Below are positions 24,856 to 35,811 of a stretch of DNA of 64,000 nt, one piece after another (position 1 is the first letter of the stretch; each line of letters starts with the position of its first letter). The notes below the pieces were generated by a model. That model ran no database searches, had not been told where the DNA came from, and worked only from the letters and a program-made list of their open reading frames with translations. The DNA is from Microcebus murinus. Taxonomy: Eukaryota > Chordata > Mammalia > Primates > Cheirogaleidae. The stretch spans positions 85,604,001 through 85,668,000 of the forward strand of contig NC_134108.1 in the NCBI RefSeq assembly GCF_040939455.1, written 5' to 3'. The translations under genes were made by a program, and so were the position numbers.

Positions 24856-25076
24856 TAGTAGTTCTTCACTGGTTGTAATTTTGGCCCACAGGGCACATTT
24901 GGCAATGTCTGGAGACATTTTTGGTTGTCATAGGTGAGGGAGGTGGTTGCTATTAGCATCTAATGGGTAGAGAATAGGGTTGTTGCTAAACATCCTACAG
25001 TTCTGCATGAACAACCCACAACAACAAAGAATTATTTGGCTTCAAATGTCATTAGTGTTGAAGTTGAAAAAGCATG
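24856..25076 (+). mobile_element. MER5A-like hAT-Charlie MITE
   Basis: 'cacatttggcaatgtctgga', 'agacatttttggttgtcata', 'gctaaacatcctacagttct' and 'acaacaaagaattatttggc' follow the MER5A consensus in order. Flanks ccataata (24848-24855) and ccataaat (25077-25084) are a nearly intact 8-bp target duplication. It is non-autonomous and has no transposase. Confidence 0.85.
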
Positions 25077-26345
25077 CCATAAATAAAGAGGGTAGAGAAG
25101 AAAAAGAATCTACCTCCAATGAAGTAAGTTTCTTCATTAAGATTATTTTAGATTATGTAGAAAGTTATAAACTTTCTATGACCAAATTACAAACACTAAG
25201 CAAGAATTCTTTACTTTCTCCAAACAGAAGATATCTCATACCTAATATCTTTATGTATTTTATCTTTTCCCATTAGAGGATTAAAGCCACTATCAAGCCA
25301 GTGTATACATTTTCCAATATATAAAAGTCAACAGAAATAACTGCAAAAGGATATCTTGATAAGGGCTTTACTTAATGACACAAAAATTACCTTTATAATA
25401 TAAATTAAATAACAATAAAATTTTATAAATATTCCTCATTCTGTTGAGAATACAAACTATAGAAAAAGTGAAAATCTTGAAATAGAAACCCTGCTGTAGA
25501 AATCTGAGGATGAGGAGTAGTGGGAGGTAGAAGTGGTTGAATAGTGAAACATTCTTCTGAAACCTCTACTAAGTAAAAGTCAATTATATCTATATTGCTT
25601 GTTTTTCTCTAATGTTAGCTATGCTTTTAAATTGAAAATCCACACGTGTTTATCTGTTCATTTCAAGGACATTTTGAATTTGAATATACAAGCTGGTTTT
25701 CTTCAAGCTATTTAAATTCTGACAATACCTGATTCAAAATGTGATAGGACATTATGAGATTTCTTCTTATCAAGTGATCTAACAGTTTGCTTTACCCATC
25801 TTGAGAATTACATTTATTAATCAAATCTCCATTTAATGGATTGCAATTACATGGTCCTTGATAACTTCTAATCTGTAAGATTTTTTTCCTAAAAAAATAT
25901 TTAATAAAAATGATAGTCACATCGATTTTAGTATATATTTGGAAAGCAATGGTGTTGTTATTGAATGACTATAATCAAAGTGTCATGAAAATGATGAGAA
26001 AAAAGTCTAAAGTTATACAATTCTGTATTGGTTTAAAAAGTCACAGATGTGTGCATGAAAGCATTCTCTTTATTTCTCATTCTAGAACTATTGCATAATT
26101 TAAAGTTTGGTAACTTAAAATACAATCTTGCATTCTAATGATTTTCTCTGAGTTACCTGCTAGAAGGGAGATATGTTTCAATTGAAATTCAGCTTCTTAA
26201 CCTAAGTAAGAAGTAAGTAATATAGAGAAAAAAGTTGGAACTTATCTAAGAGAAGGGATGTTATATGACTATCAGGATACAGGAAAAAAGGAGGAGTTTT
26301 TTAGTGTGTGCTTTTGGACAAAAGTTATAGGTTGCTAAACTATGA
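25077..26345. other. AT-rich single-copy DNA, nothing recognised
   Basis: Short open frames only, with no motif or repeat support. Confidence 0.5.
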
Positions 26346-26358
26346 TTTATCAAATTGT

Positions 26359-26382
26359 TGTGTGTGTGTGTGTGTGTGTGTG
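26359..26382. repeat. (TG)12 microsatellite at the L1 3' tail
   Basis: Pure TG repeat directly between the target duplication and the T-rich (poly-A) tail of the minus-strand L1. It therefore belongs to the inserted DNA or grew from its tail. Confidence 0.95.
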
Positions 26383-26742
26383 AAAATTTTTTTTTCTTTT
26401 ATTTCATCATATTATGGAGGTACAAATGTTAGGGTTACAAATATTGCCCCGGCCTCACCTCCCTCCCCCCGATGTGTCCAATCCCCCGGTGGTGTGCATC
26501 ACACATGTTATGGAAGCATACACCCCTTTCCTCCTCCCCCCTACCGCCTGCCCACCACCCGATAAAAAGTTTTGTTCTTTTTTTTGACATTTTGGTTACA
26601 TTGTATATCTTTGCCTCTCCCTAAGAAGGGTTAGAGTTATGCCCTTCCCCTCCAAAATGCTCGTCACATCCCTAAGATTCGGTCCCCCCCCTCGAATCCC
26701 TGGTGAGCATTGCCACCATTTGAAAACCATAGTTTTAATCAG

Positions 26743-28128
26743 TCAGTACCAATTTGATGGCAAGTAGATGTAGAGCCCATTTTCCACGTCTTGTGTCGCC
26801 TCACTTTGGATAATGGGTTTAAGCTTAATCCAGGATAGCATAAACGGTGCTAGCCCACAGTCATTTCTTAGGATTGAGTAATATTCCATTGTGAGCATAT
26901 ACCACATTTTAATTATCCACTCATGAATTGATGGGCACTTGGGTTGTTTCCATGACCGTGCAATAGTGAATTGTGCTGCTATAAACATCCGGGTGCAGAT
27001 GTCTTTATAATAGAATGTCTTATGCTCTTTTGGGTAGATGCCCAACAATGCTATTGCAGGGTCGAATGGTATTCCTATTTCTAGCTGTTTGAGGTATCTC
27101 CAAATTCTTTTCCACAAAGGTTGCACTAATTTGCAGTCTCATCAGCAGTGTAGGAGTGTTCCTATCTCTCCGCATCCTCGCCAGCATTTGATGTTTTGGG
27201 ATTTCTTGATATAAGCCATTCTTACTGGGGTTAGATGGTATCTCATTGTGGTTTTGATTTGCATTTCTCTAATAATTGGAGAAGTTGAGCATTTCTTTAT
27301 ATGTTTGCATGCCATTATTCTGTCTTCTTTGGAGAAGTTTCTTTTCATTTCTGTTGCCCATTTCTTGATGGGATTGTTTGCTTTTTTTCTTGTTAATTCT
27401 TTTAAGTTCTAGATAGATTCTTGTTATTAGACCTTTATCAGAGGTGTAGAGAGCAAATGTTTTCTCCCACTCTGTGAGTTGTCTATTTGCTCTACTGATG
27501 GTTTCCTTGGCTGTGCAGAAACTTTTTAATTTGATCAGATCCCATTTGTTTATTTTTGATGCTGTAGTGATTGCCTTGGGGGTCTTCCTCAAAAATTCTT
27601 TGCCTAAGCCAATGTCTTATAGGGTTTTCCCAACATCTTCTAGGATTCTTAAGGTTTTATGCCTTAAGTTTAAGTCTGTTATCCATCTTGAGTGAATTTT
27701 TGTGAGAGGTGAGAGGTAGAGATCCTGATTCGCTTTTCTGCATGTATCTAACCAGTTTTCCCAGCACCATTTATTGAAAGAGATTCTTTTCCCCAATGTA
27801 TATTTTTGTCAGCTTTATCAAAGATTAGATTACCATATACTGATGGTTTTATCTCTGGTATCTCAGATCTATTCCAGATATCCATGCTTCTGTTCTTGTG
27901 CCAGTACCAGGCTGATTTAACTATTATTGCTTTATAGTACAGCTTGAAGTCAGGAAGACTGATGCCTCCCAGTTTGTTCTTTTTATTTAAGATTGCTTTG
28001 GCTATACGAGGTTTTTTCTGGTTCCATACTAAATGAAGAATTATTTTTTCTAGATCTGTAAAGAATGCTGATGGTATTTTGATGGGAATTTCATTGATTC
28101 TGTAGATCACTTTAGGTAATATTGACAT
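26743..28128 (-). pseudogene. L1 ORF2, C-terminal third, frame-broken
   Basis: Three successive fragments are in minus orientation. 28128-27748 has the post-RT region ([20 protein letters not shown]). 27592-27269 and 27348-27142 hold the linker with [18 protein letters not shown] and the Cys-rich motif. 27126-26743 has the terminal [12 protein letters not shown] block ending PSNWY. The fragments are in different frames, separated by small indels. Sequence identity to functional ORF2p is high but the product cannot be made as one protein. Confidence 0.85.
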
Positions 28129-28307
28129 TTTAACTATATTGATTCTACCAATCCATGAACAAGGTAGATTTTTCCATCTGTTTAAATCTTCTGCAATTTC
28201 TTTTTTTGTGTTTTGTAGTTCTCCTTGTATAAATCTTTTGTATCTTTCATTAAGTATACTCCTAGATATTTAATTTTCTTTGGGGCTATAGTAAAGGGTA
28301 TTGCGTT

Positions 28308-29039
28308 TTAGATTTGAGTTTCTGCTTGATGGTTCTTGGCATATATGAATGCTTCTGACTTGTGTATATTGATTTTATAACCTGAAACTTTACCAAATTT
28401 GGTTATCAAGTCTAGGAGTCTCTTATAAGAGTGCATGGGGTTTTCTAGGGATAATATCATATCATCAGTGAAGAGCAAGAGTTTGATTTCATCTGCCCCC
28501 ACCTGAATGCCCTTAATGCTCCTCTCCTGCCTGATTGCTATTGCTAGGACTTCAAGCACTATGTTGAATAGGAGAGGAGATAATGGGCACCCTTGTCTAG
28601 TTCCGGATCGAAGGGGGAAATATTTCAGTTTTTCTCCATTTAGAATGATATTAGCACTGGGTTTGTCATAGATGGATTTGATAAGTTTAAGGTATCAGCC
28701 ATCTATGCCTATTTTGTTAAGATTTTTTATCATAAAGGTGTGTTGGACTTTGCCAAATGCTTTTTCTGCATCTATTGACAGAATCATATCATCTGTGTTC
28801 TTGATTTTATTTATGAAGTGAATTGCATTTATAGACTTGTGTATGTTGAACCATCCTTGCATCTCTGGAATAAAGCCCACCTGGTCATGGTGAATTATTT
28901 TTTTGATGTGCTGCTGAATTCTATTTGCTAAAATTTTATTTAGGATTTTTGCGTCTGTATTCATGAGGGATATTGGTCTGTAATTTTCTTTTTTTCTTGT
29001 GTCCTTTCCTGGCTTTTGTATCGAGGTGATATTGGCCAT
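28308..29039 (-). pseudogene. L1 ORF2 reverse transcriptase region
   Basis: 29039-28695 carries the RT start ([19 protein letters not shown], then [10 protein letters not shown]). 28559-28308 carries the catalytic box as [15 protein letters not shown]. The two Asp of the usual FADD motif are present, with Thr for Ala, followed by [18 protein letters not shown] frame break separates the two parts. Directly upstream on the minus strand the expected ORF2 sequence is replaced by the inverted piece at 29037-29262. Confidence 0.88.
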
Positions 29040-29262
29040 CTAATCTTTGACAAAGCAGACAAAAACATACGCTGGGGAAAAGAATCCCTCTTCAATAAAT
29101 GGTGCTGGGAAAACTGGATAGCCACCTGTAGAAGGCTAAAACAGGACCCACACCTTTCACCTCTCACAAAAACCAACTCACGCTGGATAACAGACTTAAA
29201 CCTAAGGTATGAAACTATTAGAAATCTAGAGGAAAAAGTTGGAAACACTCTCCTAGACGTTC
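29037..29262 (+). mobile_element. Inverted foreign L1 ORF2 fragment replacing part of the host L1 ORF2
   Basis: Inside the minus-strand L1, this 226-bp stretch codes on the plus strand for the ORF2 post-RT region ([18 protein letters not shown] .. [12 protein letters not shown]). The host L1 has its own copy of this region at about 27630-27840 in minus orientation, but the inserted version is closer to the L1 at 23.1 kb (shared aaaaagttggaaacactctc). The host ORF2 sequence expected between NYRPISLMN and the linker upstream of RT is missing here, so this is a replacement. No target duplication is visible. Confidence 0.8.
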
Positions 29263-29989
29263 TGTAGTTTTTGGGCATATAATTTTTTATGATAGTCAAA
29301 TATAATGTTTTGTATTTTTGGGGTATCTGTTGTGATCTCTCCTTTTTCATTTCTTATTGAGTTTATTACAGTCCTTTCCCTTTGGGTCCTTGTCAATCTA
29401 GCAAGAGGGCCATTGATTTTGTTTATCTTTATAAAAAACCAGCTTCTGGTTTTGTTAATTTTTAGTATAGTTCTCTTTGTTCTCCATTTCATTCAGTTCT
29501 GCTTTGATCTTTGTTATTTCTTTTCTTCTATTAGGATTGGAAATTGTTTGCTCTTTTTTTCCCAATTCCTTGAGCTTATTCATTTGGTTGTCAGTATCTA
29601 AGCTTTCTGTTTTTTGGATGTGAGCGTTAATTGCTATTAGTTTTCCTCTCAGGTAAGCTTTTGCTGTATCCCACAGGTTTTGGTAAGAGGTATCACCGTT
29701 ATCATTTTTTTCAAAGAAATTCTTGATTTCCCTCTGAACTTCTTCCTTTACCCAATAATTTTTCAATAATAGATTGTATAGTTTCCATGATTTTGTGAGG
29801 GGTTGAGTGTTTCTATAGGAATTGAACTGTAATTTTATACCGTTATGGTCAGAGAAGATACAAGGTATAATTTCTATTTTTTTGAATTTTTTGAGATATG
29901 ATTTGCAGCCTAGGATGTGATCAATTTTGGAGTAGGATCCATGGGCTGCTGAAAAGAATGTAAATTCAAGTTTGTTTGGATGGAATGCT
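29263..29989 (-). pseudogene. L1 ORF2 linker between endonuclease and reverse transcriptase, frame-broken
   Basis: Minus-strand fragments 29766-29455 ([20 protein letters not shown]) and 29492-29253 (NKINGPLARLTRTQRER) match the region between EN and RT. The stretch 29800-29985 still encodes the DHILG and SDHNGIKL motifs of the endonuclease end, in a different frame from the N-terminal part. Confidence 0.8.
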
Positions 29990-30580
29990 CTAGAGATCTG
30001 TCAGACCTTTTTGATCAAGGGCTTTATTCAGGTCCATTATTTCTTTGCTTATTTTCTGTTTGGAGGATCTATCCAGATCATTTAATGGGGTGTTGAATTC
30101 CCCTGCTACTATGGTAGTGTTATGTAACAAGGTGTTTATATTAAGCAAGGTTTGCTTTAAGTAATTGGGTGCTCTTGTATTGGGTGTGTAGATATTAAGA
30201 ATTGTTAAGTGTTCTTGTTGGATCTTCCCTTTCACCATTATACAATGGCCATCTTTATCCTTTTTTATTTTTGCTATTTTAAAGCTTATATTATCTGCAA
30301 ATAGTATAGCTACTCCAGCTTTCTTTTGACTTCCATTTGACTGGATGATAGTTTTCCATCCCTTGACCTTCAGCTGGCGGGCATCTTTGTGGGTTAGATA
30401 TGTTTCCTGTAGACAGCAGATTCTAGGCTTGTGAATTTTTATCCACTCTGCCAGTCTATGTCTCTTCAGAGGAAAGTTTAAGCCATTTACATTTATTGAG
30501 AGGATTGAAATTAGAGGAAGATTACCATTCATATTATTGGGTGGAGTCTTGTTGCTTTGTTTTACTCCTTGGGCCACCAT
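29990..30580 (-). pseudogene. L1 ORF2 N-terminal endonuclease domain
   Basis: A 196-codon frame begins shortly after ORF1 and contains the AP-endonuclease motifs SINVNGL, LQETYL, ILNIYTPN and GEFNTPLND. In active L1 the last motif is GDFN, with catalytic Asp. Here codon GAA replaces it by Glu. The frame stops after GLTDL, and the rest of the domain (DH, SDH) continues in another frame. The endonuclease would be inactive on both counts. Confidence 0.9.
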
Positions 30581-30616
30581 TTAGTGTGAGATGTAAACTT
30601 TAATTCTTTGATGATT

Positions 30617-31588
30617 TCACTTTGAGGAGTGCCTACTGCCCTGTTTGGTTAGAAATGCGGGTCTAAGAACTTGCTGTAGTGATGGTCTGGTCTTTTCAAA
30701 TTCCTTCAGTGATTGTTTGTCTGAGAAGGACTTTATTTTTCCCTCGTAGATGAAACTTAATTTTGCCGGATAAAGAATTCTATGTTGGACTTTGTTCTGT
30801 TTTAGAAGATTAAGGATAGGCACCCAATCCCTCCTGGGTTGTAAGGTTTCAGATGAGAAGTCTGCTGTTAGTCTGATATGCTTACCTTTATAGGTCATTT
30901 GCTGCTTTAGTCTCGCTGCACAGAGAATTGTTTCTTTCATATTTACTTTGGTCAGCCTAAAAACCAAGTGGTGAGGTCATTGCCTTTTCACATTGAGTCT
31001 CCCAGGAGTTCTGTGTGCTTCTTGTATTTGGATATCAAGATTTCTGTCCAGGCCTGGCATATTTTCTTCCAGTATTCCGTGAAATAAGTTTTCCAGACCT
31101 TGTGGATGTTCTTCTTCCCCTTCCACAATCCCAATCAATCTGATATTTGGTTTTTTAACATAATCCCACACTTCCTGTAAACTTTGGTCTTGTTTCTTGT
31201 TTCTGTGTTCCCTTTCTTCCTCTGATTTGTTTAGAGCATTGGCATAATCTTCAAGTTCTGAGATTCTTTCTTCTGCATGGTCCATCCTGTTCTTTAGGCT
31301 TTCCACTGAATTATGGAGATCCTTGATTGTTTCCTTCATTGCCAGAATTTCTGTTTGGTTTTTCTTGATAGTCTCAATTTCTTTGGAGAATCTTTCATTC
31401 ATTTCTTGTATTGTTCTTATGGTTTCTCTATGTTGTGATTTTATTTTCTCTTCAATTCCATTCAGTTTTGTAGCAATCCATATTCGGAAATCTTCCTCTG
31501 TTAATTTACTCATATCAGGTAAGTTGGTGTCAGAAGATGGCAAATAAGTATTTTGCTTTGGAGGTGACTTTTCTCTCTGGTCCTTCAT
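30617..31588 (-). pseudogene. L1 ORF1 with a single in-frame stop
   Basis: This one frame of about 324 codons encodes ORF1p, the RNA-binding trimeric chaperone of the L1 particle. Residues about 25-115 form a heptad-rich coiled coil (MKETIKDLHNSVESLKNRMD). The RRM follows (NIRLIGIVEGEEEHPQGLEN .. IQEAHRTPGR). The C-terminal domain (FRLTKVNMKETIL .. ADFSSETLQPRRDW) runs to the end. It is interrupted only by a TGA at 30977-30979, after NVKRQ. Both sides are in the same frame, so a point mutation such as CGA to TGA explains it. Length matches the family. Confidence 0.92.
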
Positions 31589-31599
31589 GTTTCCTGTAA

Positions 31600-33148
31600 A
31601 CTTTTGCTGGTTCTTTCTAATCTGGACGCTTTAGTGAGGATCGGAGATGCAGGGAATGGATTATGAGCTAAAATCATTGGTGCTTGAGCTGCCAGGGACC
31701 ACTGAGAATCTCCACTGAGGGGTGAAGACTATCCCTTTTCCATGTGTCACCAGTGGAGCTTTAGCTGCTGCAGACCCCTGGGGAGGATCCACAGAGGATG
31801 GCGCTAGCCCCCTCTTATGCCCCTTCCCAGACCGAGCTCAAGCAGCTGGTATCCGCAGACAAGTTCTGCTGAGGGGTGAAAACTTTCTGTGCCTGGTGGC
31901 GGGTCTTGGGCTGCTGGAGACCTTTGAGGAGGGTCCGTGGGGGATGGCTCTCATCCCCCTCTTCTGCCCCTTCACTGGCAGAGCTCAAGCCGCTAGGGTC
32001 CATGGACAAGTTTTGCTGAGGAGTGAAAATTATTCACACGTCTCTGTCTCTGGCAGCGGGTCGTGGACCGCTGGAGACCCCTGGGGAGGGTCCATGGGGG
32101 ATAGCTCTCACCCTGCCTTCTGTCCCTTCACCAACAGAGCTCAAGTGGCTGAGAACCGCTGACAAGTTCAGCTGAGGGCTGAAAACTATCGGCCCGTCCC
32201 CATGGTGGCAGGGAGTGGAATGCTGGAGCCCCCTGGGGAGGGCTCCCCGCTCTGTCCCTTCACCAGCAGAGCTCCAGCGGCTGGGGTCCACAGACAAGTT
32301 CTGCTGAAGAGTGAAAACTATCTGCGCATCCCCGCAGCGGTGGGGCTTGGGCTGCTGGAGACCCCTGGGGAGGGTCTGCAGAGGATGGCTCTAACCTCAC
32401 CTTCTGACCCTTCACCAGTAGAGCTCAAGGGGCTGGGAACCACGGACAAGTTCTGCGGAGGGGCGAAAACTATCTGTGTGTCCCCGCGACGGTGGGGCTT
32501 GGGACACTGGAGACCCCTGGGGAGGGTCCTAGAGGATGGCTCTCACTCCCCTCTTCCACTCCCTCCCTTACAGGGCTTGGGCCACTGCCTGAGTCCACTG
32601 GGCAATGCAGTCAAATGAGCATCTGTCTCACTTTTCTGTCCTTTCACAAGCGAGGCATAAGCCGCTGGTGTTTATAGATCTCCCAGCAAAGGCAACCTTG
32701 CACCGTGCCCTGGAGATTTCAAATTAGTTTCCGCTCCTGCCTCCTCTCCAACCTGCCTGCCTGTCCATGTTACCACTTCACACTGTCTTCAGGCACTTCC
32801 CTGCTTGTGTGGGTGTGGAGGTCAGTGAAGGAGAAGTCGTCCCCCTGTAGGAAGGATCACATAGCCATTTGGCTGGCCACTGAGTGCAGCCAGCTTACAC
32901 TCCAATCTCTGCAGTACCACTCGGATTCTCAGAACTTCACAGTAAAACTTCACAGTAAAGTGACTCCACTGAGTCACTTTCTTCCTTTTCCCAGCACTGC
33001 TGCCCCTCGAAGCTTCCCTGCAATTCTGTGAAGCTGATCCTGTGGAATAACTACCCACTCGAGTGATTCAGGCCGCCTTCTTCACCTCCCACTCCAAGAG
33101 CAGAGAGCAAGGAGGTCATCCCTAGTCTGCTATTTTTGACAATCAGTG
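31600..33148 (-). promoter_or_regulatory. L1 5' UTR with about six 150-bp tandem repeats
   Basis: GC- and CpG-rich sequence directly upstream of ORF1 on the minus strand. A unit with 'gacaagttctgctgag', 'gtgaaaactatc' and 'ctggagacccctggggag' recurs. Its gtgaaaact core starts near 31721, 31875, 32022, 32178, 32310 and 32462, that is every 132-156 bp. From 32600 to the end at 33148 the sequence is unique. In other mammals, repeated 5'-UTR monomers act as the internal L1 promoter. That role is inferred here, not seen. Confidence 0.85.
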
Positions 33149-33202
33149 TTTATCAAATTGTTTTTGTTGCTGGTTTGAATAAGAAGAGATTAATGTATAC
33201 TA

Positions 33203-33649
33203 CCATGTTTCCCCAGAAATATAAGGTCTTATATTTATTTTTCCTCAAGAAGACACCCTAGGGCTGATTTTCAGAGGATGTGTTATTTTCTTAAGTACGG
33301 TACAACAATATACATTTATTCAAATATAGTTAAGTCGTCTTCTTCTGGAACATCATCATAACTCTCCAAACCCTGAATTCCATCCTGAATTTCTTGTGAC
33401 TCTATTTCCTTTAGAACCATTGGCCCCAATCTCTTATGTGGAGCAATAGAGCTCTCATGGGGCAGATAAGAAGGGCTGCTGGTCTTCTTTACCCCACTCG
33501 GCGAAGGAATGCATGGGTTGTGCAGATTTGCTGCGTAGTCACGCCCATCACTAGGTCTTATTTTCGGGGTAGGGCTTATATTGAGCAAATGCTTAGAAAT
33601 CCTGCTAGGGCTTATTTTATGGGTAGGTCTTATTTTGGGGGAAACACGG
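33203..33649. mobile_element. TA-flanked DNA transposon (Tc1/mariner-type), 447 bp
   Basis: The left end ccatgtttccccagaaatat and the reverse complement of the right end (ccgtgtttcccccaaaataa) form imperfect inverted repeats of about 28 bp. TA lies on both sides (33201-33202, 33650-33651). Subterminal copies of 'agggcttattttatggg'-like sequence repeat inside. On the minus strand an open frame ends at 33316 with an acidic tail (SYDDVPEEDDLTIFE), followed by AATAAA. This may be the last part of a pogo/Tigger-like transposase. I do not know the family name. Confidence 0.75.
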
Positions 33650-33651
33650 TA

Positions 33652-35213
33652 TGTGTTCCCTTTATGTTGGTAAGAATACACCTGTAAGTTATGTTCATAC
33701 TGAGCTCTAGCTTTATCCTGAATTTATGGTCCTAAACCAGACTACTGAGGATTCATTAGAATGAGAATGATTTCTTAAACTAAATTTACTTTAATTTTAG
33801 TCATATTAATTTTTTGAGGGGTACTTGATTAATTAATACTTCTCCCCTACCTCCATCCTCCAGTAATCTCCCTCACATAGGAATACAGTATCAATCTACA
33901 TATGCAGGTAAAATTACAATCAGATTTGCCTTTCCTACTTGAGAATAAACTGAAAACTATCTGACATTCATGTCATGGCATACTTTCTATAAAACATCTT
34001 AAAATGTGACTTTTAAAAATATTATTTTTAGTCTATATCAGTTTGTTGTGAATCTTAAATATCCTTGCTACTGCTGCTGACCAATAAACATTAAAATTAG
34101 CATACATCCCCTACCAGGCATTATATTGCATTGAATGTATAGCTTAATGCTACCTGCTTCATAAAATAGAAACTAGCAAGGCATAGTAATGGGAAAGCAG
34201 AGGAAAATAATAAAATGCACTGGAAAGGTCAAACATGCTATCTATATTAACTTGTCGATATGTTACAATTTAGAATGCTAGTTAGGGAAAATTATAAAAT
34301 TTTCAGGGATACAGGGTACAATGTTCTGATTTTATCTAAAAATAAAAAGAATAGCAAATTAATTAAAAGCTAAAAGAATGTATTTCATTTTTGGTAGTAG
34401 AAGTTTATCAAATGAATAGAGGGAGAGAATAAAAATGTCTTAAGGAAGGCCTAAAAGTTCTCCCACTGCTACATTTTTATTGTTTCCATACAATTATTTA
34501 ATGTTAATGGAGAAAGTTTATCATGCATGTTATGCTTTTTTCTGGAAAGCACAGCTTGCTAATTTAATTGACATCTAGAATTGTGACCTAAGAAACTAAC
34601 ACTTATTTATTTTTAAAAATTGAATAAATTTTGAATATGCAAGGTAATATGTTAAACATAAAATTATTTTGTAAGCCACAGGCCATGATTATTATTCATT
34701 ATCTTTATAAAGAATATGTTGGAATCTTGATAAGCAAGATATACAAAATTTACTAGCCTATAAATTCTTTTTCCTTTTGGTCCATTCTTAATTTCTTTAG
34801 ACATACTTGCTTATTTAATTATCATTTATGTAGGCTTACATATTAAAGCAGTATTATACTGTCATATTATGTAATACTATAGTCTTATCATCTAGTATTG
34901 TATAATTTTGACAGTTAAAGACTTTTAAAGTAACACAAGATTTATTTAGATCAAGACCACCAAATTTATAACATTTAAGGAACTTCCACAATTTCAAAAT
35001 ATGCTATGTTGATAATTGTGGTTTGCACATTGATTGCGGGAGTAGACCACAATGCATACTGAACTTCCAACTCATTAATTCTTTATTTGGCTATTACAAT
35101 CATGATGTTTAAAAATCCCATTTGCCATAATTCATTTTTTCAACTACTATATATTTCACATGCCAGAAATTCACTTTTAAATGAAATCTTATTTCTGCCT
35201 CTTATTACAAATA

Positions 35214-35262
<49 letters not shown>

Positions 35263-35749
35263 TGGTTATTTTAATACTTTTGATTTCAAAGTCTGTTTCC
35301 TTTAATATGTATCATTTTTCCCTTACAGTGGTTATGTCCACTAGGTGTCTACTTATTTGATTCATGTTCACTTGGAGTTATGAGTCTCTGGTCTCTATGT
35401 TCAGAAAGCACTAAATATTACACACTGGATTGTGTTCATTCTTGAATTTGCCTACCTTTTTGCAGGTTAAGTACCATATAACTCTAGAAAAGGTCATTCA
35501 TATAGATGTCCATTCATGGTGGTGCTTGAAAGGAGATGGTCACCAAGAGGGAGAACACTAGTAATTACTGAACCAATTTTGGTCACTCCTTTTTATAAGT
35601 AATGTACCAAACAACACTTCTCGCCTGCAACACCACTTTTTAAAAATTTAATTAATAGATATTATGTTTGTGAGTAGTTTAAGTTTATAAAAATTTTGAT
35701 TGGAAAGTACAAAAAGTTTTAATATATCCCCCTCCTTTGACCCTAGCTT
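33652..35749. other. AT-rich DNA with a long (AT)n microsatellite
   Basis: No gene is seen. A pure AT dinucleotide tract of about 44 bp lies at 35217-35260. The rest has no recognised repeat. Confidence 0.5.
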
Positions 35750-35811
35750 ACCTTTCTAAAATTTATTTTATTGTTTATTTACCTTTCTAAAATATATTTT
35801 ATTGTTTTATT
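35750..35811. repeat. 31-bp tandem duplication next to an L1 3' end
   Basis: The unit acctttctaaaatttatttt.. occupies 35750-35780 and recurs at 35781-35811 with one substitution and one added T. It abuts the T-rich 3' end of the minus-strand L1 that starts at about 35815. Confidence 0.8.

Larger units (their letters stand above)
26346..33162 (-). mobile_element. Full-length L1 retrotransposon (about 6.8 kb) with 14-bp target duplication
   Basis: Identical flanks tttatcaaattgtt at 26346-26359 and 33149-33162 bound the insertion. Reading on the minus strand there is a GC-rich 5' UTR (about 33148-31600), ORF1 (31588-30617), ORF2 (30580 to about 26743, broken), a 3' UTR ending 'acctccataatatgatgaaa', an A-rich tail, and a (CA)n run lying inside the target duplication. 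It is full length, which is rare among L1 copies. It is inactive: ORF1 has an in-frame stop and ORF2 has frameshifts and a replaced segment. The 3' UTR differs from the other L1s here, so it is a distinct subfamily. Confidence 0.93.

Noticed and set aside
31700..32600. Regular spacing that might suggest a CRISPR array
   Set aside because: Units are about 150 bp, diverged along their whole length and part of an L1 in a mammalian genome.
31722..32618. Open frames of 138-146 codons and CpG-rich sequence resembling a gene promoter island
   Set aside because: The region is the repeated L1 5' UTR; frames arise from tandem GC-rich units.
33316..33681. A 121-codon minus-strand frame as an independent gene
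   Set aside because: It starts outside a DNA transposon, reads through the inverted repeat, and only its acidic end looks protein-like.
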